A stretch of 64,000 nucleotides of DNA from positions 62,001-126,000 of the forward strand of contig JBBQWQ010000004.1 of NCBI GenBank assembly GCA_038210445.1, given 5' to 3'. Both the position numbers and the translations under genes were made by a program. The DNA comes from JABFRG01 sp038210445 (GTDB lineage Bacteria > Myxococcota_A > Polyangia > Polyangiales > Polyangiaceae). Positions 8,308 to 16,768 of the stretch are shown piece after piece. The notes below the pieces were generated by a model that was not told where the DNA came from, searched no databases, and was given only the letters and a program-made list of their open reading frames with translations. The stretch's first letter is position 1; each line of letters starts with the position of its first letter.

Positions 8308-9183
8308 TTAGCGCAGGCTGCCAAGCAGCGCACGGAGCCGGGGGAGGCCGGCTGCGCTCCGGGCGCCGTACCAGCACAGGTCCTTGCCGTCGGTGAAGAC
8401 GATGCGGTTCTTGGCGGGCGTATCGAGGGCGCGGAAGACCTCGGCGTCGGCCTCGGTGAACGGGTGCGGCTCGTTGGGCAGCAGGATGACGTCGGGCTTG
8501 CGCTCCACCACCTCGTCCAGGGTGATGCGCGGATAGCGGACGTCGAGCCCGATGACGGTCTCCCCGGTGAGCGCCACCCGGCGCCCCAGATCGGCCGCCA
8601 GTGGATAGCGGCGCTCGCGGTCGGCGAACACGTTCACCCCGCCCGCGGCGAGGAGCATGTCGGAGATGAACGTGCTCTCGTGGATGGTCATCAGCGGGTC
8701 CATCCAGATGGGGCAGAAGACGCGGAGCGGCGGCTGGATAGGTGTAACCTGCATCGCGGCATACGCTTCCTTGAAGAGCGCGCGCGCCTCGGGCTTGGTG
8801 GTGGCGTGGAGAATCTTGGCGAGCTTCGCCAGGTGCGCGAAGCCGTCTTCGACGCGCTTGGGAAAGCACAGGTACACGCGGAGCCCGGCGGCGATGAGCT
8901 TTTCGAGATCGCCGCGGGTGTTCTCTTCCTGGTTGGCGAGCACCAGGTCTGGCTGCATGGCGATGATGTCATCCACGCGGGGGTTCTTGGTGCCGCCCAC
9001 CGAGGGGATGCCCTTCACCAGATCGGCCGGCAGCTCGCAGTAGTCGGTGCGGCCGGCGAGCGCGGCGCCGGCGCCCAGCGCTGCCACGTTGTAGGTGTCG
9101 CTCGGAACCAGGGAGACGATGCGCTTCGGCGCGGCGAAGAACGTGTGCTCGCGCTTGCGATCGTCGAAGACGGTGACGGCCAT
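8308..9183 (-). CDS. BtuF/FepB-type substrate-binding protein without signal peptide
   Basis: The 291-residue protein matches the helical-backbone metal-receptor fold of cobalamin and siderophore binding proteins. It has R-I-V-S-L-V-P-S near the N-terminus, G-R-T-D-Y-C at about 44-49, V-G-G-T-K-N-P at about 62-68, and the strand/helix pattern around P-D-L-V-L-A and P-D-V-I-L-L. The first residues are charged (M-A-V-T-V-F-D-D-R-K), with no signal peptide or lipobox, unlike true periplasmic binders. No permease or ATPase gene is adjacent. It may be a cytoplasmic ligand-binding protein or a mislocalised paralogue. Its start lies 9 bases after the stop of the cysteine-rich lipoprotein, so it is likely part of the VKOR operon. 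Confidence 0.8.
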   Translation of the reverse strand: MAVTVFDDRKREHTFFAAPKRIVSLVPSDTYNVAALGAGAALAGRTDYCELPADLVKGIPSVGGTKNPRVDDIIAMQPDLVLANQEENTRGDLEKLIAAGLRVYLCFPKRVEDGFAHLAKLAKILHATTKPEARALFKEAYAAMQVTPIQPPLRVFCPIWMDPLMTIHESTFISDMLLAAGGVNVFADRERRYPLAADLGRRVALTGETVIGLDVRYPRITLDEVVERKPDVILLPNEPHPFTEADAEVFRALDTPAKNRIVFTDGKDLCWYGARSAAGLPRLRALLGSLR

Positions 9184-9192
9184 GGGGTGACT

Positions 9193-9510
9193 CTACTCCG
9201 AGTCTTCGTCGGGCGGGGGCGGCGCCGGTGGTCCGCCGTCGGCATGAACGCCCACGCTGGCTGCGCACTCGGCCCACACCGCGTCGCCGCAGCCGCGCGC
9301 TCTGCGCTTGTCGACGCAGGCCACCACCTGGTCGGTCTCGCGCTCGATGACGCGATCGATGACGAAGGTGCAGCCGCGCGCGCACTGGTCTTCTTCGCAG
9401 GCCTTGGCGCTGCGGATGCAGCTCCGCTTGCACACCTCTTCCGGGGCGTTCGAGGGCTCGACCGCACGGCATGCGCACAGAAGTACGAGAAGAAAGGCGA
9501 GGTAGCGCAC
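9193..9510 (-). CDS. Small eight-cysteine lipoprotein
   Basis: The 105-residue product has a GTG start, a short signal peptide and a lipobox around L-L-C-A-C. The mature part has eight further cysteines spaced C-x3-C-x6-C-x4-C-x3-C-x17-C-x8-C-x7-C, then a Pro/Asp/Glu tail. The two C-x3-C pairs resemble a disulfide-stapled helical hairpin, but I do not recognise the family. Directly upstream on the same strand (58 bases) is a VKOR-thioredoxin fusion that makes disulfides, so this protein is a natural candidate substrate. That link is inferred from position and cysteine content. Confidence 0.72.
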   Translation of the reverse strand: MRYLAFLLVLLCACRAVEPSNAPEEVCKRSCIRSAKACEEDQCARGCTFVIDRVIERETDQVVACVDKRRARGCGDAVWAECAASVGVHADGGPPAPPPPDEDSE

Positions 9511-9568
9511 GAGGTCCGCTGGTTTTCCCTCAGCCGCGCACAGGTGTCAACCGGTGCGGCGCGCTACC

Positions 9569-10735
9569 CTACTTGTCGAACGCGCGGCCCAGCGAAGCGC
9601 GCACCTCTTCCGGCTTCATGAGCCCGAAGAGCTGCTCGGGGCCAATGTAGATCATCGGCAATCCGTGCCCATTGCAGGCGTCGTAGTCGGCCCGGTCGGC
9701 TTTGATGCGCGCCTCGGTCTCCTGGGACTTCATGCAGGCGGCGAAGGCTGCGTCGTCGCGGATGCCCACCTGCCGCGCCAGCTTCTGTAGGCCGAAGTCG
9801 ATCATGTCGTCTTCCGGCATCTCGATGAGCAGCTCGGCGTACACGTCGCCCTTGCCCATGTTCTCGGCGCAAATAGCGGCCTTGGCCGCGGGCATCGCGT
9901 GGGGGTGCCGGGCCAGCGGCACCTGCTTGCGGACGAGCCTGTACTTGCCGGCGTGCTCGTCGAGCAGCGGCTTGAGCTGGGCGTGCATCTGCCGGCAGAA
10001 CGGGCACTCGAAGTCGACAAAGTCGACCACCGTCACCTGGCCGGCCGGCGTGGCGCCGATCTCCTTGGCGATGGGCGCCGGCATCGACTTGGGCATCGCG
10101 CGGCCGATGGGGATGAGAAGGCCTGCCATGCCCAGCAACACTGCGCCGCGGATGATCCGCGCGCGCTCCGGCGCCGGGTCGTCCCAACCCTTGATGAACC
10201 GGTGATAGGCGATGGCTCCGATGAGGAGCGACGAGACGTCGACCAGCACGCAGAACTTGCAGAACTGCCCCATGTTCCGCTGCATCAGCAGAAAGAACGC
10301 GCCGGCCGCCACGCCCACCGTGGCGAGCCCCACGAACACATTGCGGGCCATGGGGCCGCGCCGAAGCGCGAACACCAGCAGCAGCGCGAAGCCGCCCAGA
10401 CCGATGAACGGCGTGGGAATGCCGCCGAACGAAGCGTAGCTCGAGCGCCGCACGGCGCCGCAGCCGGTGCTCACCTCGTCGCAAAACACCGGGGTGGCCT
10501 GGGTGTAGTCTACAGCGAGAAGGGCGGAGGCCACGAGCCCCACGAAGAGGGCGCCGTACAGGATGGTGCGCAGGATGGGCGGCGCGGGTTTTAGCGCGTC
10601 GTCGGCCGTCTGCGCGGCCTTTGCGGGCGCGCTCGGGGGCGCGTCGTCGTCGCCGTCATGGTCGCTGGGCGCGCCCTTGGCAGGCTTCGCATCTTCGGTC
10701 TCGGTCGGTCCGTCCGTCGGCATGGTAGGCGCCAT
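9569..10735 (-). CDS. Vitamin K epoxide reductase-thioredoxin (DsbA-like) fusion
   Basis: The fusion makes protein disulfides in the periplasm. The VKOR half reoxidises the thioredoxin half, passing electrons to quinone, and so replaces separate DsbA and DsbB. About 388 residues: an acidic Ala/Pro/Asp cytoplasmic head (1-50), several membrane helices (54-180) with the VKOR loop cysteines C85 and C92 and the quinone-side C-K-F-C (C159, C162), then another hydrophobic segment (195-212). A thioredoxin-fold domain follows with F-E-C-P-F-C (C244, C247). The start is uncertain between ATG codons at 10735 and 10723; neither has a clear ribosome site. It is divergent from RNase R and heads the operon with the eight-cysteine lipoprotein. 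Confidence 0.9.
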   Translation of the reverse strand: MAPTMPTDGPTETEDAKPAKGAPSDHDGDDDAPPSAPAKAAQTADDALKPAPPILRTILYGALFVGLVASALLAVDYTQATPVFCDEVSTGCGAVRRSSYASFGGIPTPFIGLGGFALLLVFALRRGPMARNVFVGLATVGVAAGAFFLLMQRNMGQFCKFCVLVDVSSLLIGAIAYHRFIKGWDDPAPERARIIRGAVLLGMAGLLIPIGRAMPKSMPAPIAKEIGATPAGQVTVVDFVDFECPFCRQMHAQLKPLLDEHAGKYRLVRKQVPLARHPHAMPAAKAAICAENMGKGDVYAELLIEMPEDDMIDFGLQKLARQVGIRDDAAFAACMKSQETEARIKADRADYDACNGHGLPMIYIGPEQLFGLMKPEEVRASLGRAFDK

Positions 10736-10783
10736 TTCTACAGGCGAAAGGGCTGGGGCATTCCTTTTTTGTGCGGGAGAGCG

Positions 10784-10795
10784 GCCCATTTGGGC
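10784..10795. promoter_or_regulatory. Short palindrome in a divergent promoter region
   Basis: GCCCA and TGGGC form an inverted repeat with a 2-base spacer inside the 72-base gap between the VKOR fusion and RNase R. It is placed where an operator for either gene could lie. Short GC palindromes are common by chance in this DNA, so the call is weak. Confidence 0.2.
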
Positions 10796-10807
10796 GTAAA
10801 AGGTCGT

Positions 10808-13465
10808 ATGTCTCGTTACCCGTCCCGCAAGGAGATTCTTGCGGCCGTAGCCTCGGAACCACGTGGTGTGCCGGCGCAGGAGCTCATGGAACGGTTCGCC
10901 GTCGAAGCTTTGCTCCGCCCCGGTTTCCTCAGGCTCCTCGATAGTCTTGCCTTCGAAGGCATTCTCGTCGCCAAGTCCGGCGATCGCTTCTCCATGCGCG
11001 GCGGAGCCCGCGAAGCCGAAGAAACCCCTACCGCCGCCCGCAAGGCCGGCAAGCCCAGCAAAGTCGACCGCGCCGAGAAAGCCGAGCCCGCGGCGCCTCG
11101 CGCAAAGAGCGTGAAGCCGGTCAAGGAGCCTTTCCGCGAAGAGGCGGCGCCGATGCCGCAGTTCTCGGTGGCCGGCCCCGCCAAGCCCATGCAGAAGCGC
11201 AGCGGCGTCGAAGCCGAAGGCACCCTCACTGCCAACGCCCGCGGCTTCGGCTTCGTGGCGGTGCTCGGCGAAGACGACGTGTTCATTCCCGAAGAGAGCC
11301 TGGGCGGCGCCATGCACGGCGATCGCGTGCGCATTCTGGTCACCGGTCGCAATTCGCGTGGCGCCGAGGGCATCGTCACCGGCATCGCAGCCCGCGGTCG
11401 CATTCGCGTGAGCGGCATCCTCCGGCGCCGGGGCAAGAGCGCCTGGATCGAACCGGACGACACGCGCATTCGCGGCCCCATCGTCCTCGCCACCAAGATG
11501 GACGCCGAAGGCCCGGAGGGCAACAGCGGCAGCGACGGCGACGTGTGTATCGTACAGATAACGCGTCACCCCGAGCTGCAGAACGAGAACCCGGAGGGAA
11601 AGATCCTCCAGGTGCTCGGTCGCCCCGGCGTGCTCTCGGTCGAAGTGCAGAAGATCATCGGCGTGGCGGGCCTCGAGGAGGTTCACTCCGACGAAGCGGT
11701 GGCCGAGGCCGAGGCCTATGGGCTCGAGGTGCCGCAGGCGATGCTCGCCGGCCGCGAAGACCTCACGCACATTCCGCTCCCCACCATCGACCCCGAAGAC
11801 GCGCGCGATCACGACGACGCGGTGTGGGTCGAGCGCACGCCGGGCGGCGGATACCTGGCCTACATTGCCATCGCCGACGTGAGCTCGTACGTCACGCCCG
11901 GCTCGAAGATCGACGAAGAATCGAAGATGCGCGGGTGCAGCGTGTACCTGCCCGATCGCGCCATTCCCATGCTGCCGCGGGCTCTCTCTTCGAACCTTTG
12001 CTCGCTGCTGCCCGACGTGGTCCGCCTCTGCCTGTGCGTCGTGGTGGAGCTCAACGCCCAAGGCGAGATCGTGAAGACCCGCATCACCCGCGGCTTCATG
12101 AAGAGCCAGGCCAAGCTCACCTACGGCGGCGTGGCGCGGGCGCTCGGCTTCACCGAAGAGCCGCCGCGTGACCCCAAGGCCGAGGCCATGGTCGATGGCC
12201 TCAAGGTGGCGAACGAGCTCTCGCGCATGCTGCGCGGTCGTCGGATGAAGCGCGGCGCCCTCGACTTCGACCTCCCCGAGGCCAAGATCCTCTGGAACGA
12301 GGACAAAGAGCCGGTGCACGTGGTCAAGCGCTCGCAAGACCCGGGCATGAAGAAGGCCTACCAGCTCATCGAGGAGCTCATGCTCCTGGGCAACGAGGTG
12401 GTGGCCACCTGGCTGGTCGAGAAGAACATCCCCAGCATCTTCCGCGTCCACTTGCCGCCCGACGAGACCAAGCTCGCGCGGCTCGCGGCCATGTGCAAGA
12501 TCCTCGGCGTCGAGTTCGACCTCGAAGACACCAAGGAGCCGCGCAAGCTCGCGGCGCTGGTAAAGCGCTTTGGCGAGCACGAGAACGCCACCGTCCTGCA
12601 CATGCTGCTTTTGCGCAGCATGAAGCAGGCAACCTACGAGGCGGAGAACCGCGGTCACTTCGGTCTGGCCTCCACCGCGTATCTGCACTTCACCTCGCCG
12701 ATTCGCCGCTACCCCGACCTGGTCGTGCACCGGGCGGTGCACAAGGTGGTTCTCGGGCAGCGCCCGAGCACCAGCGAAGAAGCGCTGGAAGAGCTGCGGG
12801 AGTCGGCGCTGCTTGCTTCGCAAGCCGAGCGCAAGGCCATGGAGGTCGAACGCGACATCATGGACCTGTACCGCTGCGTGATCATGAAGGAGCACCTGGG
12901 CGAGACCTTTACCGGCCTCATCACCGCGCTGGTGGGAAGCGGGGCCTTCGTCGCCATCGACGAGCCGTTCGTCGACGTTCTGGTGCGCTTCGACGCCATG
13001 GGGCAGGAGCCGTTCGAGCTCTCCGACGACGGCCTTCGGGCCACTGCGCCTCGCTCGGGCGACTCCATCGCCATCGGCGACGCCATGATGGTGCAAATCA
13101 TGGATGCACCGCTCGAGCGCCGTCAGGTGCTGGCGCGACGCCTCTCGGCGGGCGGAGACGGCGAGGCGCGACCCGCACGCAGCGATGTGCGGGGCGGCCG
13201 CGGGGCCGGTGGTGGCCGAAGCGACAAGGGGCGCCCCACCTCGCGCAGCGACAGCAAGTCGGGCCGCGGCGCGCGCGATGGCAGCGCCGGCGACAGTCGC
13301 AAGGGTGGCAAGCCCAGCAAGGGCAAAAGCAGCGGCGGCGGCGGCGGCAGCAGCGGCGGGGGTAGCAGCGGTGGCGGCGGCGGCTCGAAGAGCAAGAAGC
13401 CCAGCACCAAGGGCGGCTTCCCCAAGGCCAGCCGCAAGTTCACCAAGGCCAAAAAGAAGCGCTGA
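10808..13465 (+). CDS. rnr: Ribonuclease R
   Basis: RNase R is a 3' to 5' exoribonuclease that degrades structured RNA. The 885-residue product has an N-terminal winged-helix region (1-70), a basic Ala/Lys/Pro linker, OB-fold cold-shock domains (about 135-270) and the RNB catalytic domain. The metal-binding aspartates D328, D334, D336 and D337 are visible in I-D-P-E-D-A-R-D-H-D-D. An S1 domain follows (about 697-770), then a 100-residue tail very rich in Gly, Ser, Lys and Arg. I chose the ATG at 10808 because it begins the conserved N-terminus and has AAAAGG just upstream; the open frame continues further up without family resemblance. The long tail is likely disordered and RNA-binding. Confidence 0.95.
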   Translation: MSRYPSRKEILAAVASEPRGVPAQELMERFAVEALLRPGFLRLLDSLAFEGILVAKSGDRFSMRGGAREAEETPTAARKAGKPSKVDRAEKAEPAAPRAKSVKPVKEPFREEAAPMPQFSVAGPAKPMQKRSGVEAEGTLTANARGFGFVAVLGEDDVFIPEESLGGAMHGDRVRILVTGRNSRGAEGIVTGIAARGRIRVSGILRRRGKSAWIEPDDTRIRGPIVLATKMDAEGPEGNSGSDGDVCIVQITRHPELQNENPEGKILQVLGRPGVLSVEVQKIIGVAGLEEVHSDEAVAEAEAYGLEVPQAMLAGREDLTHIPLPTIDPEDARDHDDAVWVERTPGGGYLAYIAIADVSSYVTPGSKIDEESKMRGCSVYLPDRAIPMLPRALSSNLCSLLPDVVRLCLCVVVELNAQGEIVKTRITRGFMKSQAKLTYGGVARALGFTEEPPRDPKAEAMVDGLKVANELSRMLRGRRMKRGALDFDLPEAKILWNEDKEPVHVVKRSQDPGMKKAYQLIEELMLLGNEVVATWLVEKNIPSIFRVHLPPDETKLARLAAMCKILGVEFDLEDTKEPRKLAALVKRFGEHENATVLHMLLLRSMKQATYEAENRGHFGLASTAYLHFTSPIRRYPDLVVHRAVHKVVLGQRPSTSEEALEELRESALLASQAERKAMEVERDIMDLYRCVIMKEHLGETFTGLITALVGSGAFVAIDEPFVDVLVRFDAMGQEPFELSDDGLRATAPRSGDSIAIGDAMMVQIMDAPLERRQVLARRLSAGGDGEARPARSDVRGGRGAGGGRSDKGRPTSRSDSKSGRGARDGSAGDSRKGGKPSKGKSSGGGGGSSGGGSSGGGGGSKSKKPSTKGGFPKASRKFTKAKKKR

Positions 13466-13553
13466 GCACGGAGGGGGCCACGCGCGTCCATGTGGGTGCG
13501 CGTAGGTTTCCCCGCCGACCAAAACTTTCCGGGGGGTCAGCCGTCGAAGGCGG

Positions 13554-14243
13554 ATGCCCTACCGGAACGAGAAAGAGGCGCTGTCGGCCCGCGCCGCGGA
13601 GCTCGCGAAGTCGCTCGAAGCTCTGCGCTCGTCGCGCGAGACGCTGGCCGACGAGCAGCGCAAGGTGGAGGACGAGACCGCCAAGGTGGCCCAGCGCATC
13701 GCCGACCTCGAAGCCGAGCCAGCAACGGGCTTGCTCGACCGGGTGCGCGTGGCGAGCCCCTGTTCTGCCAAGTGGGACGACATGGTGGGCGACGAGCGCG
13801 AACGCTTTTGCCTTTCGTGCGACAAGCAGGTGTTCAACATCTCGGCCATGGCCCGCGCCGAGGCCGAGGCGTTTCTCGCGGCCCGGGTGGGAAGCAAGAC
13901 CTGCGTTCGTTTCTTCCGGCGCGCCGACGGCACCATCCTCACCGATGACTGCCCCACCGGCGTGCGGCGTAAGCGGCTGCGCGTTCTCGGCGCGGTGGCC
14001 TTGGGCGGGGGCGCGATGTTGGCGGGGGCCGCGGCGCTGCTTGGCGCGCAGCCTTCGGCGAAGGTCACGGTGACAGCGTCGACGCCCAACCCCCGTGCCT
14101 CCAGCTCGGCGCCCATGCCCGGGTGGACGGAGCAGGCCGGTTCCCAGGGGAGCGGCGCCTGCATGGGCGACTGCGCGTTCGACCCGACGCCGACGGTGCA
14201 GGAGCATCGCATCCCCAATCCGCCGCCGGAGGAAGGGAAGTAG
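13554..14243 (+). CDS. Coiled-coil/cysteine-motif membrane protein, copy 1
   Basis: The 229-residue product starts with a charged coiled coil (about 5-55). A small domain follows with S-P-C near 65, F-C-L-S-C-D-K, K-T-C-V-R-F and D-D-C-P-T-G. Five cysteines in these positions could bind zinc or an Fe-S cluster. R-R-K-R-L-R then leads into a Gly/Ala-rich membrane helix (about 145-167), and an Ala/Pro tail ends the protein. With the basic residues before the helix, the cysteine domain should be cytoplasmic. I have an impression of such domains in myxobacterial and planctomycete proteins but know no function. A second, very similar gene starts 2 bases after the stop. Confidence 0.8.
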   Translation: MPYRNEKEALSARAAELAKSLEALRSSRETLADEQRKVEDETAKVAQRIADLEAEPATGLLDRVRVASPCSAKWDDMVGDERERFCLSCDKQVFNISAMARAEAEAFLAARVGSKTCVRFFRRADGTILTDDCPTGVRRKRLRVLGAVALGGGAMLAGAAALLGAQPSAKVTVTASTPNPRASSSAPMPGWTEQAGSQGSGACMGDCAFDPTPTVQEHRIPNPPPEEGK

Positions 14244-14245
14244 CC

Positions 14246-14908
14246 ATGCCGTATCGCAACGAGAAGGAGGCCCTCTCGGAACGCGCGCGTGAGCTGGCGG
14301 CGGCGCGGACCCATCTGTCGGCATCGCAGACCGCGCTCGACGACCAGGCCGCCAAGCTGGAGCGCGAGGCCGACGAGGTCGCGCGGCGTCTCTCGGCATT
14401 CGCGGAGAGCGACGGGGCGGGCATTCTCGGGCGCATCGGCGTGGCGAGCCCGTGCTCCGCGAACTGGGGCGAGATGGTGGGCGACGAGCGCGAGCGCTTC
14501 TGCCTTTCGTGCGACAAGCAGGTGTTCAACATCTCGGCCATGGCGCGCGCCGAAGCCGAGTCCTTCCTCGCTTCGCGTACCGCGGGCGATCCCGCGTGCA
14601 TTCGCTTTTACCGCCGCACCGACGGCACCATCCTCACCGGCGACTGCCCCACCGGCGTGCGCCGCAAGCGGCTCCGGGTGCTGGGCGCGGTGGCGTTGGG
14701 GGGTGGCGCGCTCCTGGGCGCGGGTGCGGCGCTCCTGGGCTCGCGCACCGACTGCACGATCCGCAAGCCAACCGCGGCGGCGCAGCAGCCGGAGACCTCG
14801 GCGTCGAGCTACGTCGAAGAGGTCGGCGACCACGCGCAACGCTGGACCAAGGGCCGCATGCAGGTGCGTCCGCTCACCAAGCCCACGCCGGGCAACCCGC
14901 TCGAGTAA
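14246..14908 (+). CDS. Coiled-coil/cysteine-motif membrane protein, copy 2
   Basis: The 220-residue paralogue of the preceding gene starts with the same M-P-Y-R-N-E-K-E-A-L and has the same layout. A coiled coil is followed by the cysteine domain (S-P-C, F-C-L-S-C-D-K, P-A-C-I-R-F, G-D-C-P-T-G), R-R-K-R-L-R and a Gly/Ala membrane helix. The C-terminal tail differs, and here ends in a short Arg/Thr/Pro segment. A block of over 40 bases is identical in the two genes (from 13809 and from 14511), so the duplication is recent or is kept alike by gene conversion. The start is fixed by the paralogue and the 2-base gap. Function unknown. Confidence 0.8.
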   Translation: MPYRNEKEALSERARELAAARTHLSASQTALDDQAAKLEREADEVARRLSAFAESDGAGILGRIGVASPCSANWGEMVGDERERFCLSCDKQVFNISAMARAEAESFLASRTAGDPACIRFYRRTDGTILTGDCPTGVRRKRLRVLGAVALGGGALLGAGAALLGSRTDCTIRKPTAAAQQPETSASSYVEEVGDHAQRWTKGRMQVRPLTKPTPGNPLE

Positions 14909-14913
14909 GCACT

Positions 14914-15486
14914 CTACTCCTCGGGGTCGATCTCGCTGATGCTGGGCGCGACCACCAGCTTGCCGTCCACCACCTGTCCGCGAAGCTCGAACGTGGAGTA
15001 GATGCCGTTGCCGTTGAGATCGCCGTGGGCGCGAGCGACGAACGACGTCGAGGTGGCTTCGTACTCGTACTGAAAGTACTGGGGCATGCTCATCTCGAAC
15101 TTCAGGCACGCGAACCCGGCGTTCTTTCCGGCGTCGGTGGTCCACTCGCTGGGGCTCGACTGGTATTTCTTCCCGCTCACCATGGCCTTCGACGCAGGCA
15201 CTGGTGCCGAGGCCGAGGGGCACAGGCGATGCGCCACCTTGACGTCGTCGGGGACCGCATCTTCGTCTTCGTACGCAGACGCTGCGGAGCGCGCGATCAT
15301 ACCGAGCGTGTTGCGTGCCTCGGCGGTCTTGGCGTTGGCGATGTATTTTCGCGTGCCGTATATACCCAACACCGCGAGCACACCCACGATGGCGACGAGC
15401 ACGAGCAGCACCGCCCCACCGATAATGAGCCACAAGGGTACACTGCTGGACTTGGGCGGCGGTTGCGGGGGATAGCTCGCTTGCAT
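14914..15486 (-). CDS. Pilin-like single-pass membrane protein
   Basis: The 190-residue product has a short Pro/Ser head, then a strong hydrophobic helix (about 17-43) running into a helical A-x-x-A-E-A-R-N-T-L-G region, and a mixed-strand C-terminal domain with D-L-N-G-N-G. The long N-terminal helix followed by an Ala/Glu-rich extension is pilin-like, but a clear prepilin peptidase site (G before F-T-L-x-E) is missing. It may therefore be an unprocessed pilin-fold membrane protein, not a pilus subunit. I chose the ATG at 15486 over an in-frame TTG at 15495. It is convergent with the tandem cysteine-motif genes, with only 5 bases between stops. Confidence 0.65.
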   Translation of the reverse strand: MQASYPPQPPPKSSSVPLWLIIGGAVLLVLVAIVGVLAVLGIYGTRKYIANAKTAEARNTLGMIARSAASAYEDEDAVPDDVKVAHRLCPSASAPVPASKAMVSGKKYQSSPSEWTTDAGKNAGFACLKFEMSMPQYFQYEYEATSTSFVARAHGDLNGNGIYSTFELRGQVVDGKLVVAPSISEIDPEE

Positions 15487-15540
15487 GGGCGACAACCTAG
15501 CGCGGATTGGTCGCGCACAGCCAGCGAAGGCCGCCTGGCG

Positions 15541-16668
15541 CTACCAAGCCACACGGGTTGGGGAGTAGCGCGGCTCCTTGGTGCCGTCGCCCAGCTGACC
15601 CGAGGTGTTGGTTCCCCAGCAGTATACGTCGTTGGCAGCGGTGCGCGCGCAGCCGTGGATGGAGGCCAGGCACACCTCTGCCACGTTGGAGAGCCCCGAG
15701 AGCTTGGTGGGCCGCTCGTCGCCCGAGGCTCTTCCGATGCCGAGCTCGCCCTCGGAGTTGTTGCCCCAGCAGGTGACCCAGCCGCCCGCGTCGAGGGCGC
15801 ACGTTTGCGTCTCGCCGGCGGAGAGCTTCGTGACGCTCGCGAGGCCGGGCACGTCGGCGGCGGTCGCGTGGGAGTCCATGTCGGGCGCGCGGCCCAGCTG
15901 GCCCACCTCGTTGCGGCCCCAGCAGGAGACCTTGCCGCCCTTGCCGAGCGCGCACGCGAAGGCGTCGCCGGTCACCAGCTGCTCGGCGCCGGTCACGCCC
16001 GGGCTGGCGAAGCCGTCGGGCCCCCCCTTGGCCCACAGCGTGTCGCCGGTGCACGACACGACGCCGGCGGCGGTGCGCGTGCACACGTGGGTCGATGCCA
16101 CCACGACCTCGGCGGCGTTGGCGCCGTCGACCCGTAGCGGCTTCTCGGTGCCCCAGCAGGTGACGCTGCCCTTGGTGCTCCGCGCGCACACGAGCACGCC
16201 GCTCACCGAGATGTCTGCCACGTCGTCGACGTTGGGAACGAGCGTGGGCTTCAGTTTTTCGTAGCGCTTTCCGTCGCCCAGAATGCGCCCGGTGCCCCAG
16301 CAGGTGACGTGCTTGTCGCCGGTGACCGCGCACGAGAACCCTGCGCCGAGGCCGACCTGCGTGATGCCTTGCACGCCGGCCACCGGCACCGGCTTCAGTT
16401 GTTCGGCGCCGCCGCCGTCGCCCAGCTCGCCCGCGGCGTCGCGGCCCCAACAGCGAACGCTGCCGTCACCCATCCGTGCGCAGGAGTGAAAATCGCCGCA
16501 CTCGATCTGCGTGGGGGTACGCGCGTCGCCGCTCGCCGCGACGCCACCGGAAGCGCTCGCGCCGCCGCTCGAGCTCGCCGGGTCGGGGGTCTTGGTGCCT
16601 CCGCCGCCCGCCGCCGCCCCACCGCCACACGCGAGGATGAAGACCGTCAACCACTTCGCAGATCGCAC
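15541..16668 (-). CDS. RCC1-repeat lipoprotein (seven repeats)
   Basis: The 375-residue protein has a GTG start, a signal peptide with lipobox (I-L-A-C, C14) and a Gly/Ala/Ser linker (15-50). Seven repeats of the RCC1 type follow. Each has a C-A or C-T in one strand and then C-W-G (C-T-G in repeat four) about ten residues on, and most end in G-E-L-G or G-Q-L-G. Seven repeats would close a beta-propeller, and the matched cysteines could form one disulfide per blade. RCC1 lipoproteins are, in my experience, common in myxobacteria, but their role is not known. It probably sits in the outer membrane or on the surface. Confidence 0.88.
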   Translation of the reverse strand: MRSAKWLTVFILACGGGAAAGGGGTKTPDPASSSGGASASGGVAASGDARTPTQIECGDFHSCARMGDGSVRCWGRDAAGELGDGGGAEQLKPVPVAGVQGITQVGLGAGFSCAVTGDKHVTCWGTGRILGDGKRYEKLKPTLVPNVDDVADISVSGVLVCARSTKGSVTCWGTEKPLRVDGANAAEVVVASTHVCTRTAAGVVSCTGDTLWAKGGPDGFASPGVTGAEQLVTGDAFACALGKGGKVSCWGRNEVGQLGRAPDMDSHATAADVPGLASVTKLSAGETQTCALDAGGWVTCWGNNSEGELGIGRASGDERPTKLSGLSNVAEVCLASIHGCARTAANDVYCWGTNTSGQLGDGTKEPRYSPTRVAW

Positions 16669-16768
16669 GATGGACGTAGCCTAACACCAGACCCCACAGG
16701 AAATATCGCGCCGGAAACGTCGCGCAAAAAATCCCACGAAATTGCCGGCGCGCCGCGTGCGGAATGCC

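Noticed and set aside
10736..13522. Minus-strand extension of the VKOR fusion frame upstream across RNase R
   Set aside because: The extension reads antisense to RNase R and has no protein character; the real start is near 10735.
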